Positions 1 to 6,107 of a stretch of 6,217 nucleotides of DNA are shown here, in pieces. The position numbers and the translations under genes were made by a program. Positions within the stretch are counted from its first letter, which is position 1, and each line of letters begins with the position of its first letter. Source of the DNA: JAENWH01 sp038248745 (lineage in GTDB: Bacteria; Bacillota; Clostridia; Peptostreptococcales; Anaerovoracaceae); the NCBI GenBank assembly GCA_038248745.1, contig JBBRXC010000100.1, forward strand, positions 1 through 6,217, read 5' to 3'. The notes beneath the pieces are model-generated. The model did not search any database. It was not told the DNA's origin and saw only the letters and a list, made by a program, of their open reading frames with translations.

Positions 1-1103
1 CCTCTTAATACCAGCTTGAGAATGACGACGAATCGAATTACTTTGAAAGAACCTGACGTAGAGGCCGCACAACCGCCGATAAACATTAAGGTAAAAAGTA
101 TGAATTGAGTAAAAGGTGGCCATAAAGTGTAATCTGCAAGGAAATAACCTGAAGTTGTTGAGAAGGATACGATTTGGAAAATACCGACTCTCATAGCTTC
201 GTTCAACGTTGAATAAGTGCCTGATGTAAATAGGGTTGCACTAACAAGTACGAAAGAAGCGAAAATAATTAATAAAAAAGCCCTAAGCTCTGTGTCTCTT
301 ACAACATTTTTCCATTTCCCATTAAAAACAAAGAAGAAAAGCATGAAATTTATGGAAGCAAGAAATGTGAAAACGGTAATGACGCTTTCAATATAAAAAC
401 TGTCATAAGAAGAAATGCTAGGAATACTTGTTGATATGCCACTAGTGCTGACACTCCCCAAGGTATTAATTACGGCTTCAAAAGCGCCCATTTTACCAAA
501 CAAGAGCAGTATGAATTCCAGTAATGTTAAGCCGATGTATATCAGATATAATGTTTTGGATGAACCGGAAATTTGGGTTTTCACTTTGTTAAGGTTTGGG
601 CTGCCAGCTTCAGGACTTCCCAGTTTCAGACTATTGATTCCTAATGCGGGTAGGATAGAAATCGCGAAAATTAGAATACTTAAACCACCGATCCAATGGG
701 TAACTGCTTTCCATAGGACAATGCTTAAGGGTAAATCGATATTGCTGATGACTGAACAGTTGGTTGTTGTAAAGGCTGCAGTTGATTCGAAAATTGCATC
801 TCCAAAAGAGGCGACTGCCCCTGATAAGTAGTATGGAAATGCGCCCAACAGGGAAGCGGCTATCCAACAAAAGGTGACTGCAAAGTAACCATCCCGAACT
901 TTAAAACTTTTTGATGAATTTTTTGTTAAAAACAGAATTAATAAGCCTATTATTATTAAGGGGATGCATGAAATACCAAAGGCGAAACTAATTGAGGGGT
1001 CATCATAAAGAAGACTCACAATTAGAGATGGAAACATTGAAATCCCCAAAACCAATGAAATCAAGCCTGTCATTTTAATAATTATTGAATAGTTTAGTGC
1101 CAT
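1..1103 (-). CDS. TrkH-like cation transporter membrane subunit, second paralog (partial, C-terminus off left edge)
   Basis: I translated this frame by hand. It is open from an ATG at 1103 to the window edge, giving 367 whole codons and no stop. An AGGTGG ribosome site lies 7 bases upstream. It belongs to the TrkH/KtrB family of membrane subunits for K+ (sometimes Na+) uptake, built from four M1-P-M2 repeats. It aligns nearly residue for residue with the neighbouring TrkH at 1125-2588: N-terminal membrane pair, THWIGG after pore loop 1, and DYTLWP after pore loop 3. Pore loop 1 reads FTTTNCS, with Asn115 where the family has the filter Gly. Pore loop 2 reads VSTSGIS (central Gly222 kept) and pore loop 3 reads TTSGYF (Gly319 kept). 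The loop after repeat 3 reads GGCAASTSGSFK (Lys354 kept) instead of the usual glycine-rich form. Pore loop 4 lies outside the window. It is the last visible gene of the trkA-trkH operon, 21 bp after trkH. The family is sure; the transported ion and activity are uncertain because of the altered filter. Confidence 0.9.
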   Translation of the reverse strand, partial: MALNYSIIIKMTGLISLVLGISMFPSLIVSLLYDDPSISFAFGISCIPLIIIGLLILFLTKNSSKSFKVRDGYFAVTFCWIAASLLGAFPYYLSGAVASFGDAIFESTAAFTTTNCSVISNIDLPLSIVLWKAVTHWIGGLSILIFAISILPALGINSLKLGSPEAGSPNLNKVKTQISGSSKTLYLIYIGLTLLEFILLLFGKMGAFEAVINTLGSVSTSGISTSIPSISSYDSFYIESVITVFTFLASINFMLFFFVFNGKWKNVVRDTELRAFLLIIFASFVLVSATLFTSGTYSTLNEAMRVGIFQIVSFSTTSGYFLADYTLWPPFTQFILFTLMFIGGCAASTSGSFKVIRFVVILKLVLR

Positions 1104-1124
1104 ATTTTCACCACCTGTTATATA

Positions 1125-2588
1125 TTATCTGTTAGGGTTCCAGAATCTTGGCGTTAAAAGCAGAAACATTGTAAATAATTCCAGCCTGCCAGCCAACATT
1201 AAAAAGGATAAAACCAACTTTGACCCATTAGAAAAAATACTATAGTTCATCACTGGACCAACCAAATCAAAGCCTGGGCCGATATTTCCAAGACAAGCTG
1301 CGACTGCGCTGAAGCTCGTCAGAAGGCTGAAACCATTTAACGAAATTAAAATGGTACCAGCGAAAATGGTTAACATATATAAGAATACAAAACTTGCAAT
1401 CGCTGAAACTGTATCAATAGGTAAAGGTTTATTATTCATTTTCAGTGATACATAGGCATTCGGATGGAGCTTCAAAGAAATACCTCGTTTAATAAGCTTT
1501 AAAATTACTACAATACGTACAACTTTTATCCCCCCACCAGTTGAACAGGAACATCCGCCAATAAACATTAAAATAAACAAAAGCATTCTACCGAAGGTTG
1601 GCCATAAATCATAATTTGTTGTTGCATACCCTGTTGTGGAAATTATTGTTGCAGTCTGAAATAAGGAATATCTAAAAGAAGTTCCTATGTTGCTGATACT
1701 GCCTGTAGCGTACAGGGAAATACCTATTAAAAGCGTTGATATGCCAATAAATGAAAGGTAAAATCTGAATTCAACATCTTTAAAAAAGCCTTTGAGATTT
1801 TGTCTAAATATAATGAAATAAAGGTTGAAATTAACCCCTGACATAATCATAAAAATCGAAATAACCACATCTACATAAGCGCTATCAAAATGTGCGATGC
1901 TATCATTATAGGAAGAAAATCCTCCTGTACCAACCGTTCCAAAAGTATGAACAAGGGAATCAAAAAGTGACAGGCCGCCAAACATCAGTAGAATTGTTTC
2001 TGCAACAGTAAAACAAATATAAAGCAGGTAAAGCATTTTAGCTGTATCAGATAATTTTGGGGTAAGTTTATCTAAAGTTGGTCCTGGCGCCTCTGCTTTT
2101 GCAATGGCTTGACCACTTATTCCAAGACTTGGCAGAAGTGCAATTGCAAATATCAGGATTCCCATACCACCGAGCCAGTGAGTGAAGGATCTCCAGAAAA
2201 GAAGGCCTTTTGACATGGCTTCAACATCTGTCAGAATAGAAGCACCAGTTGTGCTGAAGCCCGAACAGGTTTCGAAAAAAGCGTCGATTGGGTTTGGAAT
2301 TGCACCCGAAATGACAAAGGGAACAGAAGCAATGACTGATGCAAGAATCCAGCAGAGTGCAACAATAATATAGCCGTCTCTTCCTTTCGTTTTGCCTTCT
2401 TTCTGTTTATTTAAATACATTAATAAGCCGCCAAAAAAAATTGACGGTATCATTGATTTTATAAAAGCTTCTATAATATTAGGTTCATCATAAATAATAG
2501 ATACAATCATCGCAGGGAGCATGGAAAAACCAATTACAATAAACAATGCTCCTGTAACTCTAAATATTACATTCCAATTCAAGTCCAT
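1125..2588 (-). CDS. trkH: Trk-type potassium uptake protein TrkH, membrane subunit
   Basis: This is a 487-residue polytopic membrane protein, the usual length for TrkH, which forms the K+-conducting pore and works with TrkA. An N-terminal membrane pair (about 7-32 and 41-59) precedes four M1-P-M2 repeats. All four selectivity-filter loops look canonical: FSTTGAS (Gly115), VGTGGFS (Gly223), STTGYAT (Gly320) and GNIGPGF (Gly437). The intramembrane gating loop after repeat 3 is glycine-rich (GGCSCSTGGGIK, 344-355) with the conserved Lys355. AGRLE (466-470) near the C-terminus carries the conserved Arg468. The ATG at 2588 is 15 bp after the trkA stop. Its ribosome site AGGGGTG overlaps that stop codon, so the two genes are almost certainly co-transcribed and probably translationally coupled. 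K+ specificity is inferred from the intact filter and the TrkA partner; some relatives carry Na+ or are Na+-dependent. Confidence 0.95.
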   Translation of the reverse strand: MDLNWNVIFRVTGALFIVIGFSMLPAMIVSIIYDEPNIIEAFIKSMIPSIFFGGLLMYLNKQKEGKTKGRDGYIIVALCWILASVIASVPFVISGAIPNPIDAFFETCSGFSTTGASILTDVEAMSKGLLFWRSFTHWLGGMGILIFAIALLPSLGISGQAIAKAEAPGPTLDKLTPKLSDTAKMLYLLYICFTVAETILLMFGGLSLFDSLVHTFGTVGTGGFSSYNDSIAHFDSAYVDVVISIFMIMSGVNFNLYFIIFRQNLKGFFKDVEFRFYLSFIGISTLLIGISLYATGSISNIGTSFRYSLFQTATIISTTGYATTNYDLWPTFGRMLLFILMFIGGCSCSTGGGIKVVRIVVILKLIKRGISLKLHPNAYVSLKMNNKPLPIDTVSAIASFVFLYMLTIFAGTILISLNGFSLLTSFSAVAACLGNIGPGFDLVGPVMNYSIFSNGSKLVLSFLMLAGRLELFTMFLLLTPRFWNPNR

Positions 2589-2603
2589 ATGTCTATTTCA
2601 CCC

Positions 2604-3971
2604 CTACTTAAAGAAACTTGCTTTTGTTGTCCTTAATAATTTTTCCAGTTCCGCTATTTCAGACAGAAGACAAAGTACAATAACGCGATCGCCTCTTTTA
2701 ATTTCAGTGTCCCCATTCGGTATTATTAAATCTACACCACGATGGATTGCAGCTATAATTGCGCCCCCAGGTAGTTTTAAACTTTTAAGTGGAATGCCAA
2801 TAAGCTTCATTTTGGAGTCAGCTACAAGTTCCATGATTTCTGCTTGCCCCTGAATAAGCTGTGAGGAAAGTATTCTTTTTGAACCCTGAATAAAACGTAA
2901 AATATTACTTGTGCAAATATCCACAGGGTTTAAAGCCATATCGATCCCCATGTTGCCGATCAATTCGGAATAACTTTCTCGACTAATTTTTGCAATAACA
3001 TCTTCAATGCCATGCTGCTTTGCAACTAGGGCTAAAAGAAGATTTTCCTCATCATAGCCTGTAGCCGTAACGCAGGCATCCATTTCATCAAAATTTTCAT
3101 CTTCGAGAAAACCTATATCTGTTCCGTCCCCGTTGAGGATAATAACACTGTCATCTAAATGAGAAGCCAGATAATGGCAACGGGTTTTTTCCTTTTCAAC
3201 AATTTTAACTGCAATGCCAAATTCTGCAAGCTTTTTAGCTAAATAAAGGCCGGTTTTACCACCACCTATAATCATAATCTTTTGAACATTTGTGTATTTG
3301 CCTCGTTCATGTACTTTCCCGGAAAGCTTCATTACAGATTCTTTTTCTCCAATGACATAAAGTCCGTCATCCCCATTGATAACAGTATTCCCATTTGGAA
3401 CTATTACTTTGCCATTTCTGGAAATGGCAACAACAAGCATATTTGGAAGTACTTGACCTAAAGAAATTATTGGCAGATTATCTAAAGCTGGAAATTTTCT
3501 CGCAGGGAACTCTAGAAGAGACACTTTCCCGCTGGTAAAAATGCCATTGCTCAAGGTGTACTTTTCTACCAGGTATTTGTAGATCTCCAAAGTGATTGAT
3601 AAGTCAGGATTTACGATTGAATCAATTGAAAAATGCTGCTTAATAAAATCCATCTGATACATATGTTCAGGGTCTCTGACCCTTGCAATAACACTATGAC
3701 ATCCGAGTTTTTTTGCTATGGAGGCAATGACAATGTTTTTTTCATCTCGGTCTGTTGTAGCAAGCAGATAATCATATGATTCAATGCCAATGCTTTCTAA
3801 AACACTTACCTGTTTTGCATTTGCAGTGACAGTCATAATATCCATATGGGAAGCCAGTTTATGGAGCGTTTCATCATTTTTGTCAATAATTGTTACAGAG
3901 TGATCTCCACCTAAAAGTGCTTCCGCAACTTTTAATCCAAGTTTGCCAGCTCCTACGATTGCTATTTTCAT
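2604..3971 (-). CDS. trkA: Trk system potassium uptake regulatory protein TrkA (two RCK domains)
   Basis: This 455-residue soluble protein is typical of full-length TrkA, the cytoplasmic ring subunit that binds NAD(H) and/or adenine nucleotides and gates TrkH. It has two tandem RCK units. The first has a Rossmann motif GAGKLG at 7-12 with an acidic Asp30 ending beta-2, followed by a TrkA_C-type segment at about 150-210. The second has GGGKTG at 236-241 with Glu259 ending beta-2, NGDGTD at 280-285, and a second TrkA_C segment at about 377-435. The two-domain length separates it from the single-RCK KtrA of Ktr systems. In the first unit the usual Gly-x-Gly/Ala turn after beta-3 reads TANAKQ (49-54), so its nucleotide site may differ from the second. 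The ATG at 3971 follows an AAGGA site 7 bases upstream. It is the first gene of the operon and has its own promoter in the divergent region. Confidence 0.95.
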   Translation of the reverse strand: MKIAIVGAGKLGLKVAEALLGGDHSVTIIDKNDETLHKLASHMDIMTVTANAKQVSVLESIGIESYDYLLATTDRDEKNIVIASIAKKLGCHSVIARVRDPEHMYQMDFIKQHFSIDSIVNPDLSITLEIYKYLVEKYTLSNGIFTSGKVSLLEFPARKFPALDNLPIISLGQVLPNMLVVAISRNGKVIVPNGNTVINGDDGLYVIGEKESVMKLSGKVHERGKYTNVQKIMIIGGGKTGLYLAKKLAEFGIAVKIVEKEKTRCHYLASHLDDSVIILNGDGTDIGFLEDENFDEMDACVTATGYDEENLLLALVAKQHGIEDVIAKISRESYSELIGNMGIDMALNPVDICTSNILRFIQGSKRILSSQLIQGQAEIMELVADSKMKLIGIPLKSLKLPGGAIIAAIHRGVDLIIPNGDTEIKRGDRVIVLCLLSEIAELEKLLRTTKASFFK

Positions 3972-4012
3972 CAGTTTTTCCTTTTCTTTTTTAAAATTCT
4001 TCGATAGTGACT

Positions 4013-4040
4013 ATTCTACCACTTAATAAAAGTAAATCAA
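4013..4040 (-). promoter_or_regulatory. Sigma-A-type promoter for the trkA-trkH-trkH-like operon
   Basis: Read on the minus strand, the -35 box is TTGATT (4035-4040), the spacer is 16 bp, and the -10 box is TAGAAT (4013-4018, 5 of 6 consensus bases). Transcription would begin near 4006, giving a leader of about 35 nt before the trkA ATG. The left arm of the inverted repeat (4009-4019) overlaps the -10 box, so a protein bound there could block it. Confidence 0.65.
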
Positions 4041-4047
4041 CATATAT

Positions 4048-4076
4048 TTGCAACAAAGTAGAAAATAGTCTAAAAT
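4048..4076 (+). promoter_or_regulatory. Sigma-A-type promoter for the MBL hydrolase-HAD phosphatase unit
   Basis: The -35 box is TTGCAA (4048-4053), the spacer is 17 bp, and the -10 box is TAAAAT (4071-4076, 5 of 6 consensus bases). Transcription would start near 4083, about 33 nt before the ATG at 4117. The right arm of the inverted repeat (4058-4070) fills most of the spacer and abuts the -10 box. Confidence 0.65.
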
Positions 4077-4116
4077 ATACAATATAATATAAATAAAACT
4101 GAAGGAAGAATGGGAA

Positions 4117-4716
4117 ATGAAAATAAAAAAAATTATCGGCGGTAATCTTGAGAGTAATGGATATGTGCTATATCAAAAGGATGGGTCAGAATGCTTTGTC
4201 ATTGATCCAGGGTATAATCCCGAAAAGTATATCAAATTAATAAAGGAATTGAAGGTGAAACCCAAAGCGATCCTTTTAACCCATCATCATTACGACCATG
4301 TGGGTGGTGTGCAGAAAATCAGGGATACTTTTGACTGCCCGGTGTTTTTACATAGAGGGGATTTGAATATGTATAAGGACATCGTTGACAAGGTGCTGGA
4401 GGGCGATGAAATTTTATCACTCCTTAATGAAGAAATCATAGTAATGCATACGCCTGGTCATACAGAAGGAAGTGTTTGCTATTATTCGGAAAAAAGCAAA
4501 GTGGTTTTTACTGGAGATACCATTTTTAACGTGGATTTAGGGAGAACCGATCTGAAAGATGGCTCTGATGCTAAAATGGCGGAAAGCATAAAAAATGTCA
4601 TTGATAAGTGGGATAACGATATTACCATTTACCCGGGGCATGGGGATTCCTGTAATATGAAATTTGTTAGAAAATACAATAGGGAATTTTTAGATATTGT
4701 CGGAACTAGAAAATAA
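4117..4716 (+). CDS. MBL-fold metallo-hydrolase, glyoxalase II-like
   Basis: This 199-residue cytoplasmic protein has the complete metal-binding set of the metallo-beta-lactamase fold. HHHYDH (56-61) supplies His56, His58, Asp60 and His61. HTPGHTEGS (111-119) supplies His115, TGDT (132-135) supplies the bridging Asp134, and YPGH (172-175) supplies His175. It therefore probably binds two metal ions (Zn or Fe) and hydrolyses a thioester or related ester. The short length without the C-terminal helical domain of classical glyoxalase II matches the YcbL-type subgroup, whose natural substrate is often unknown. The ATG at 4117 is chosen because GAAGGAAG (4101-4108) is well placed upstream; an earlier ATG at 4110 is out of frame. 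It is first in a unit with the HAD gene 46 bp downstream, suggesting shared expression. The exact substrate cannot be read from the sequence. Confidence 0.92.
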   Translation: MKIKKIIGGNLESNGYVLYQKDGSECFVIDPGYNPEKYIKLIKELKVKPKAILLTHHHYDHVGGVQKIRDTFDCPVFLHRGDLNMYKDIVDKVLEGDEILSLLNEEIIVMHTPGHTEGSVCYYSEKSKVVFTGDTIFNVDLGRTDLKDGSDAKMAESIKNVIDKWDNDITIYPGHGDSCNMKFVRKYNREFLDIVGTRK

Positions 4717-4762
4717 GGAATAGAAAATAATAAACACGAAATAGAGAAGAGGAAAGTTTATA

Positions 4763-5584
4763 ATGGAAATCAAATTAATTGCTTTAGATTTGGACGGTAC
4801 AACCTTAAACAGTATAGGGTTGCTGACCCAGATTACCAGAGAAGCGATAGAAAATGTTATTGAAAAAAATCTTTATGTGGTAATAGCCACTGGCCGCACT
4901 TTTTCAGCATTGCCAGAGGAAATCTTTCAGATAAAAGGTATCCATTATCTTGTCACGTCAAATGGGGCAAGGGTATTTGACATCAAAGAAGCTAGAACAA
5001 TCTACTCGAATTTAATAGGAGAAAAAGAAATAGAAATAGTTGTGAAGCTTCTTCGTCAGTATGATTTTATGATTGAAGCATTTATCTCAGGGGAGGCTTA
5101 CGTGGACAAAAAAATATATGACAACATTGAAACAGTAGGCTTGAAGAAAAAACACAGCGATTATGTTCTTAAAACAAGAAAACCCGTGACAAATTTATTT
5201 GAATTTATTTTATTAAATAAAGGAAATGTGGAAAATATTAATATTAACTTTGGCAATCAAGAAGATAAGAAAAAAATGGCAATTGTATTAGACCGCTTGA
5301 AAAATGTAACAATAACATCTTCTTTTGATCACAATATCGAAATTGGTGGAGAAACCACAAGCAAAGCGGATGCAATCAGGCAAATAAGCCAGAGGCTTGG
5401 CATAGAAGAAAAGAATGTGATGGCTTTTGGTGATAGCCCAAATGATGGTGCTATGTTACAGGCCGCTGGGTTATCTATCGCCATGGGGAACAGCAAGGAT
5501 CAAATAAAGGAAATCGCTAAATTTATTACCCACAGCAACGATGAAGATGGCGTGGCATTTGCATTAAACAAATTCCTACTGTAA
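4763..5584 (+). CDS. Cof-type HAD-superfamily (IIB) phosphatase
   Basis: This 273-residue protein is the normal length for the Cof/YkrA/YidA group of Mg-dependent sugar-phosphate and nucleotide phosphatases. All HAD motifs are present: motif I DLDGT (nucleophile Asp9, acid/base Asp11), motif II ATGR (Thr43), motif III with Lys201 in TSKADAI, and motif IV FGDSPND (Asp224, Asp228). The region between motifs II and III (about 80-190) is the type IIB cap that sets substrate choice. Enzymes of this group often accept several phosphorylated metabolites, so the substrate is not assigned. The start has GAGGAAAG upstream, about 7-10 bases from the ATG. No promoter was seen in the 46-bp gap after the MBL-fold gene, so co-transcription is likely. 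An AT-rich gap with a possible terminator follows. Confidence 0.93.
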   Translation: MEIKLIALDLDGTTLNSIGLLTQITREAIENVIEKNLYVVIATGRTFSALPEEIFQIKGIHYLVTSNGARVFDIKEARTIYSNLIGEKEIEIVVKLLRQYDFMIEAFISGEAYVDKKIYDNIETVGLKKKHSDYVLKTRKPVTNLFEFILLNKGNVENININFGNQEDKKKMAIVLDRLKNVTITSSFDHNIEIGGETTSKADAIRQISQRLGIEEKNVMAFGDSPNDGAMLQAAGLSIAMGNSKDQIKEIAKFITHSNDEDGVAFALNKFLL

Positions 5585-5606
5585 TGAAAAACGTCTCTTT
5601 TAGCTA

Positions 5607-5676
5607 AAAAATACAAAAATGAATGGTTTTTTAAACAAATTAAAAATACAAAAATGAAGGCTTTTGTGAAAACAGA
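5607..5676. repeat. Two-copy imperfect 35-bp tandem repeat
   Basis: The 17-mer AAAAATACAAAAATGAA occurs at 5607-5623 and again, identically, at 5642-5658, exactly 35 bp apart. The following 18 bp of each unit also resemble each other (a G/T-rich block with TTTT, then an A-rich block) but have diverged. The second copy supplies the left arm of the terminator-like hairpin. This looks like a local duplication; no function is evident. Confidence 0.75.
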
Positions 5677-5684
5677 GGCCTTTT
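5657..5684 (+). terminator. Possible weak rho-independent terminator after the HAD gene
   Basis: AAGGC (5657-5661) pairs with GCCTT (5678-5682). An inner TTTT-GTG-AAAA helix (5662-5672) and a five-base bulge CAGAG lie on the 3' side, and the stem runs into TTTT and then a T-rich stretch. The stem is interrupted and the T run is short, so termination may be partial. Read on the minus strand, the same hairpin is followed by CATTTTTG and TATTTTT. Confidence 0.4.
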
Positions 5685-5697
5685 AAGTTATTGTTAG

Positions 5698-5726
5698 TTG
5701 ACATATATTTACATTTAAGATAATAT
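5698..5726 (+). promoter_or_regulatory. Strong sigma-A-type promoter upstream of yraN
   Basis: A perfect -35 box TTGACA (5698-5703) is followed by a 17-bp spacer and TAATAT (5721-5726). A GATAAT at 5719-5724 with a 15-bp spacer is the alternative -10. It lies just after the terminator-like hairpin, so yraN and the following gene probably form a separate transcription unit. Confidence 0.7.
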
Positions 5727-5752
5727 ATAACAATTAAAGGGAGAAGAGGTGA

Positions 5753-6097
5753 ATGATGAACCTGGGGGAAAAAGGGGAGCTGCTTGCAAAAAGTTATCTG
5801 GAAAAGAAGGGCTATACTATTTTGGCACAGAATTTCAGAACAAGATATGGAGAAATTGATATTATTGCAAAATATAAAGGAGAAATTGTTTTCTTTGAGG
5901 TGAAGACGAGAAGTAGCATGGACCATGGACTACCATGTGAAGCGGTTAATAAGGTGAAACAGAGGAAAATTCATGGGGTTGCAAATTATTATTTATTTGT
6001 TACCGGCACCGAAGGCTGCAAGTGTAGAATAGATATCATTGAAATTTTAATCATGAATAAAAAGCCGTTTATCCGACAGATCTGCAATGTGTTTTAG
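5753..6097 (+). CDS. yraN: YraN family (UPF0102) nuclease-fold protein
   Basis: This 114-residue protein has the hallmarks of the UPF0102/YraN family, which has a restriction-endonuclease-like fold. The N-terminal GEKGELLAKSYL holds the conserved Glu9. YGEIDII (32-38) provides Asp36 and FFEVKTR (47-53) provides the Glu49-x-Lys51 pair, making the PD-(D/E)XK-type active site. A conserved KVKQRKI segment follows at 67-73. The family's cellular role is poorly defined; a DNA-processing role is inferred from the fold and frequent proximity to comM and dprA-type genes. Two adjacent in-frame ATGs (5753 and 5756) exist. AGGGAG (5738-5743) suits the first with 9-base spacing, while GAGGTG (5746-5751) better suits the second, so the start is uncertain by one residue. 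The comM-like gene starts 10 bp after its stop. Confidence 0.94.
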   Translation: MMNLGEKGELLAKSYLEKKGYTILAQNFRTRYGEIDIIAKYKGEIVFFEVKTRSSMDHGLPCEAVNKVKQRKIHGVANYYLFVTGTEGCKCRIDIIEILIMNKKPFIRQICNVF

Positions 6098-6107
6098 GGG
6101 GCATGCT

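Larger units (their letters stand above)
3972..4116. promoter_or_regulatory. Divergent intergenic control region between trkA and the MBL-fold hydrolase gene
   Basis: This 145-bp, very AT-rich gap separates two divergently transcribed units. It holds one promoter facing each way with the -35 boxes 7 bp apart. An interrupted inverted repeat (GACTATT-CTAC at 4009-4019 and GTAG-AA-AATAGTC at 4058-4070) flanks the two -35 elements. A short perfect palindrome ATAGT-G-ACTAT (4004-4014) sits at the predicted trkA transcription start. The predicted leaders are only about 33-35 nt, leaving no room for a riboswitch on either side. Regulation by a repressor or activator is inference only. Confidence 0.6.
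5585..5752. other. AT-rich intergenic gap between the HAD gene and yraN
   Basis: This 168-bp stretch has no credible gene. It holds a perfect 12-bp palindrome TTTTAGCTAAAA (5598-5609), an imperfect 35-bp tandem repeat, a weak hairpin with a short T run, and a strong promoter for the downstream genes. Part of a minus-strand open frame crosses it, but that frame has no ribosome site, is low-complexity, and overlaps yraN. Confidence 0.8.

Noticed and set aside
415..831. Plus-strand 138-codon open frame inside the second TrkH
   Set aside because: It lies opposite the well-supported trkH-like gene, has no ribosome site, and its translation resembles no family.
1..1103. Second TrkH as a pseudogene
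   Set aside because: The frame is uninterrupted for all 367 visible codons, the membrane scaffold and ribosome site are intact, and substitutions cluster in the pore rather than being scattered breaks.
2521..2853. Plus-strand 110-codon open frame spanning the trkH/trkA junction
   Set aside because: It is antisense to two clear genes and to their junction, with no ribosome site; a shadow frame.
3972..4116. Potassium- or c-di-AMP-responsive riboswitch upstream of trkA
   Set aside because: The predicted leader is only about 35 nt and no long structured element is visible, so there is no room for such a riboswitch.
5600..5926. Minus-strand 108-codon open frame over the gap and yraN
   Set aside because: It overlaps the conserved nuclease motifs of yraN on the other strand, is Phe/Leu/Ser-rich low complexity, and lacks a ribosome site.
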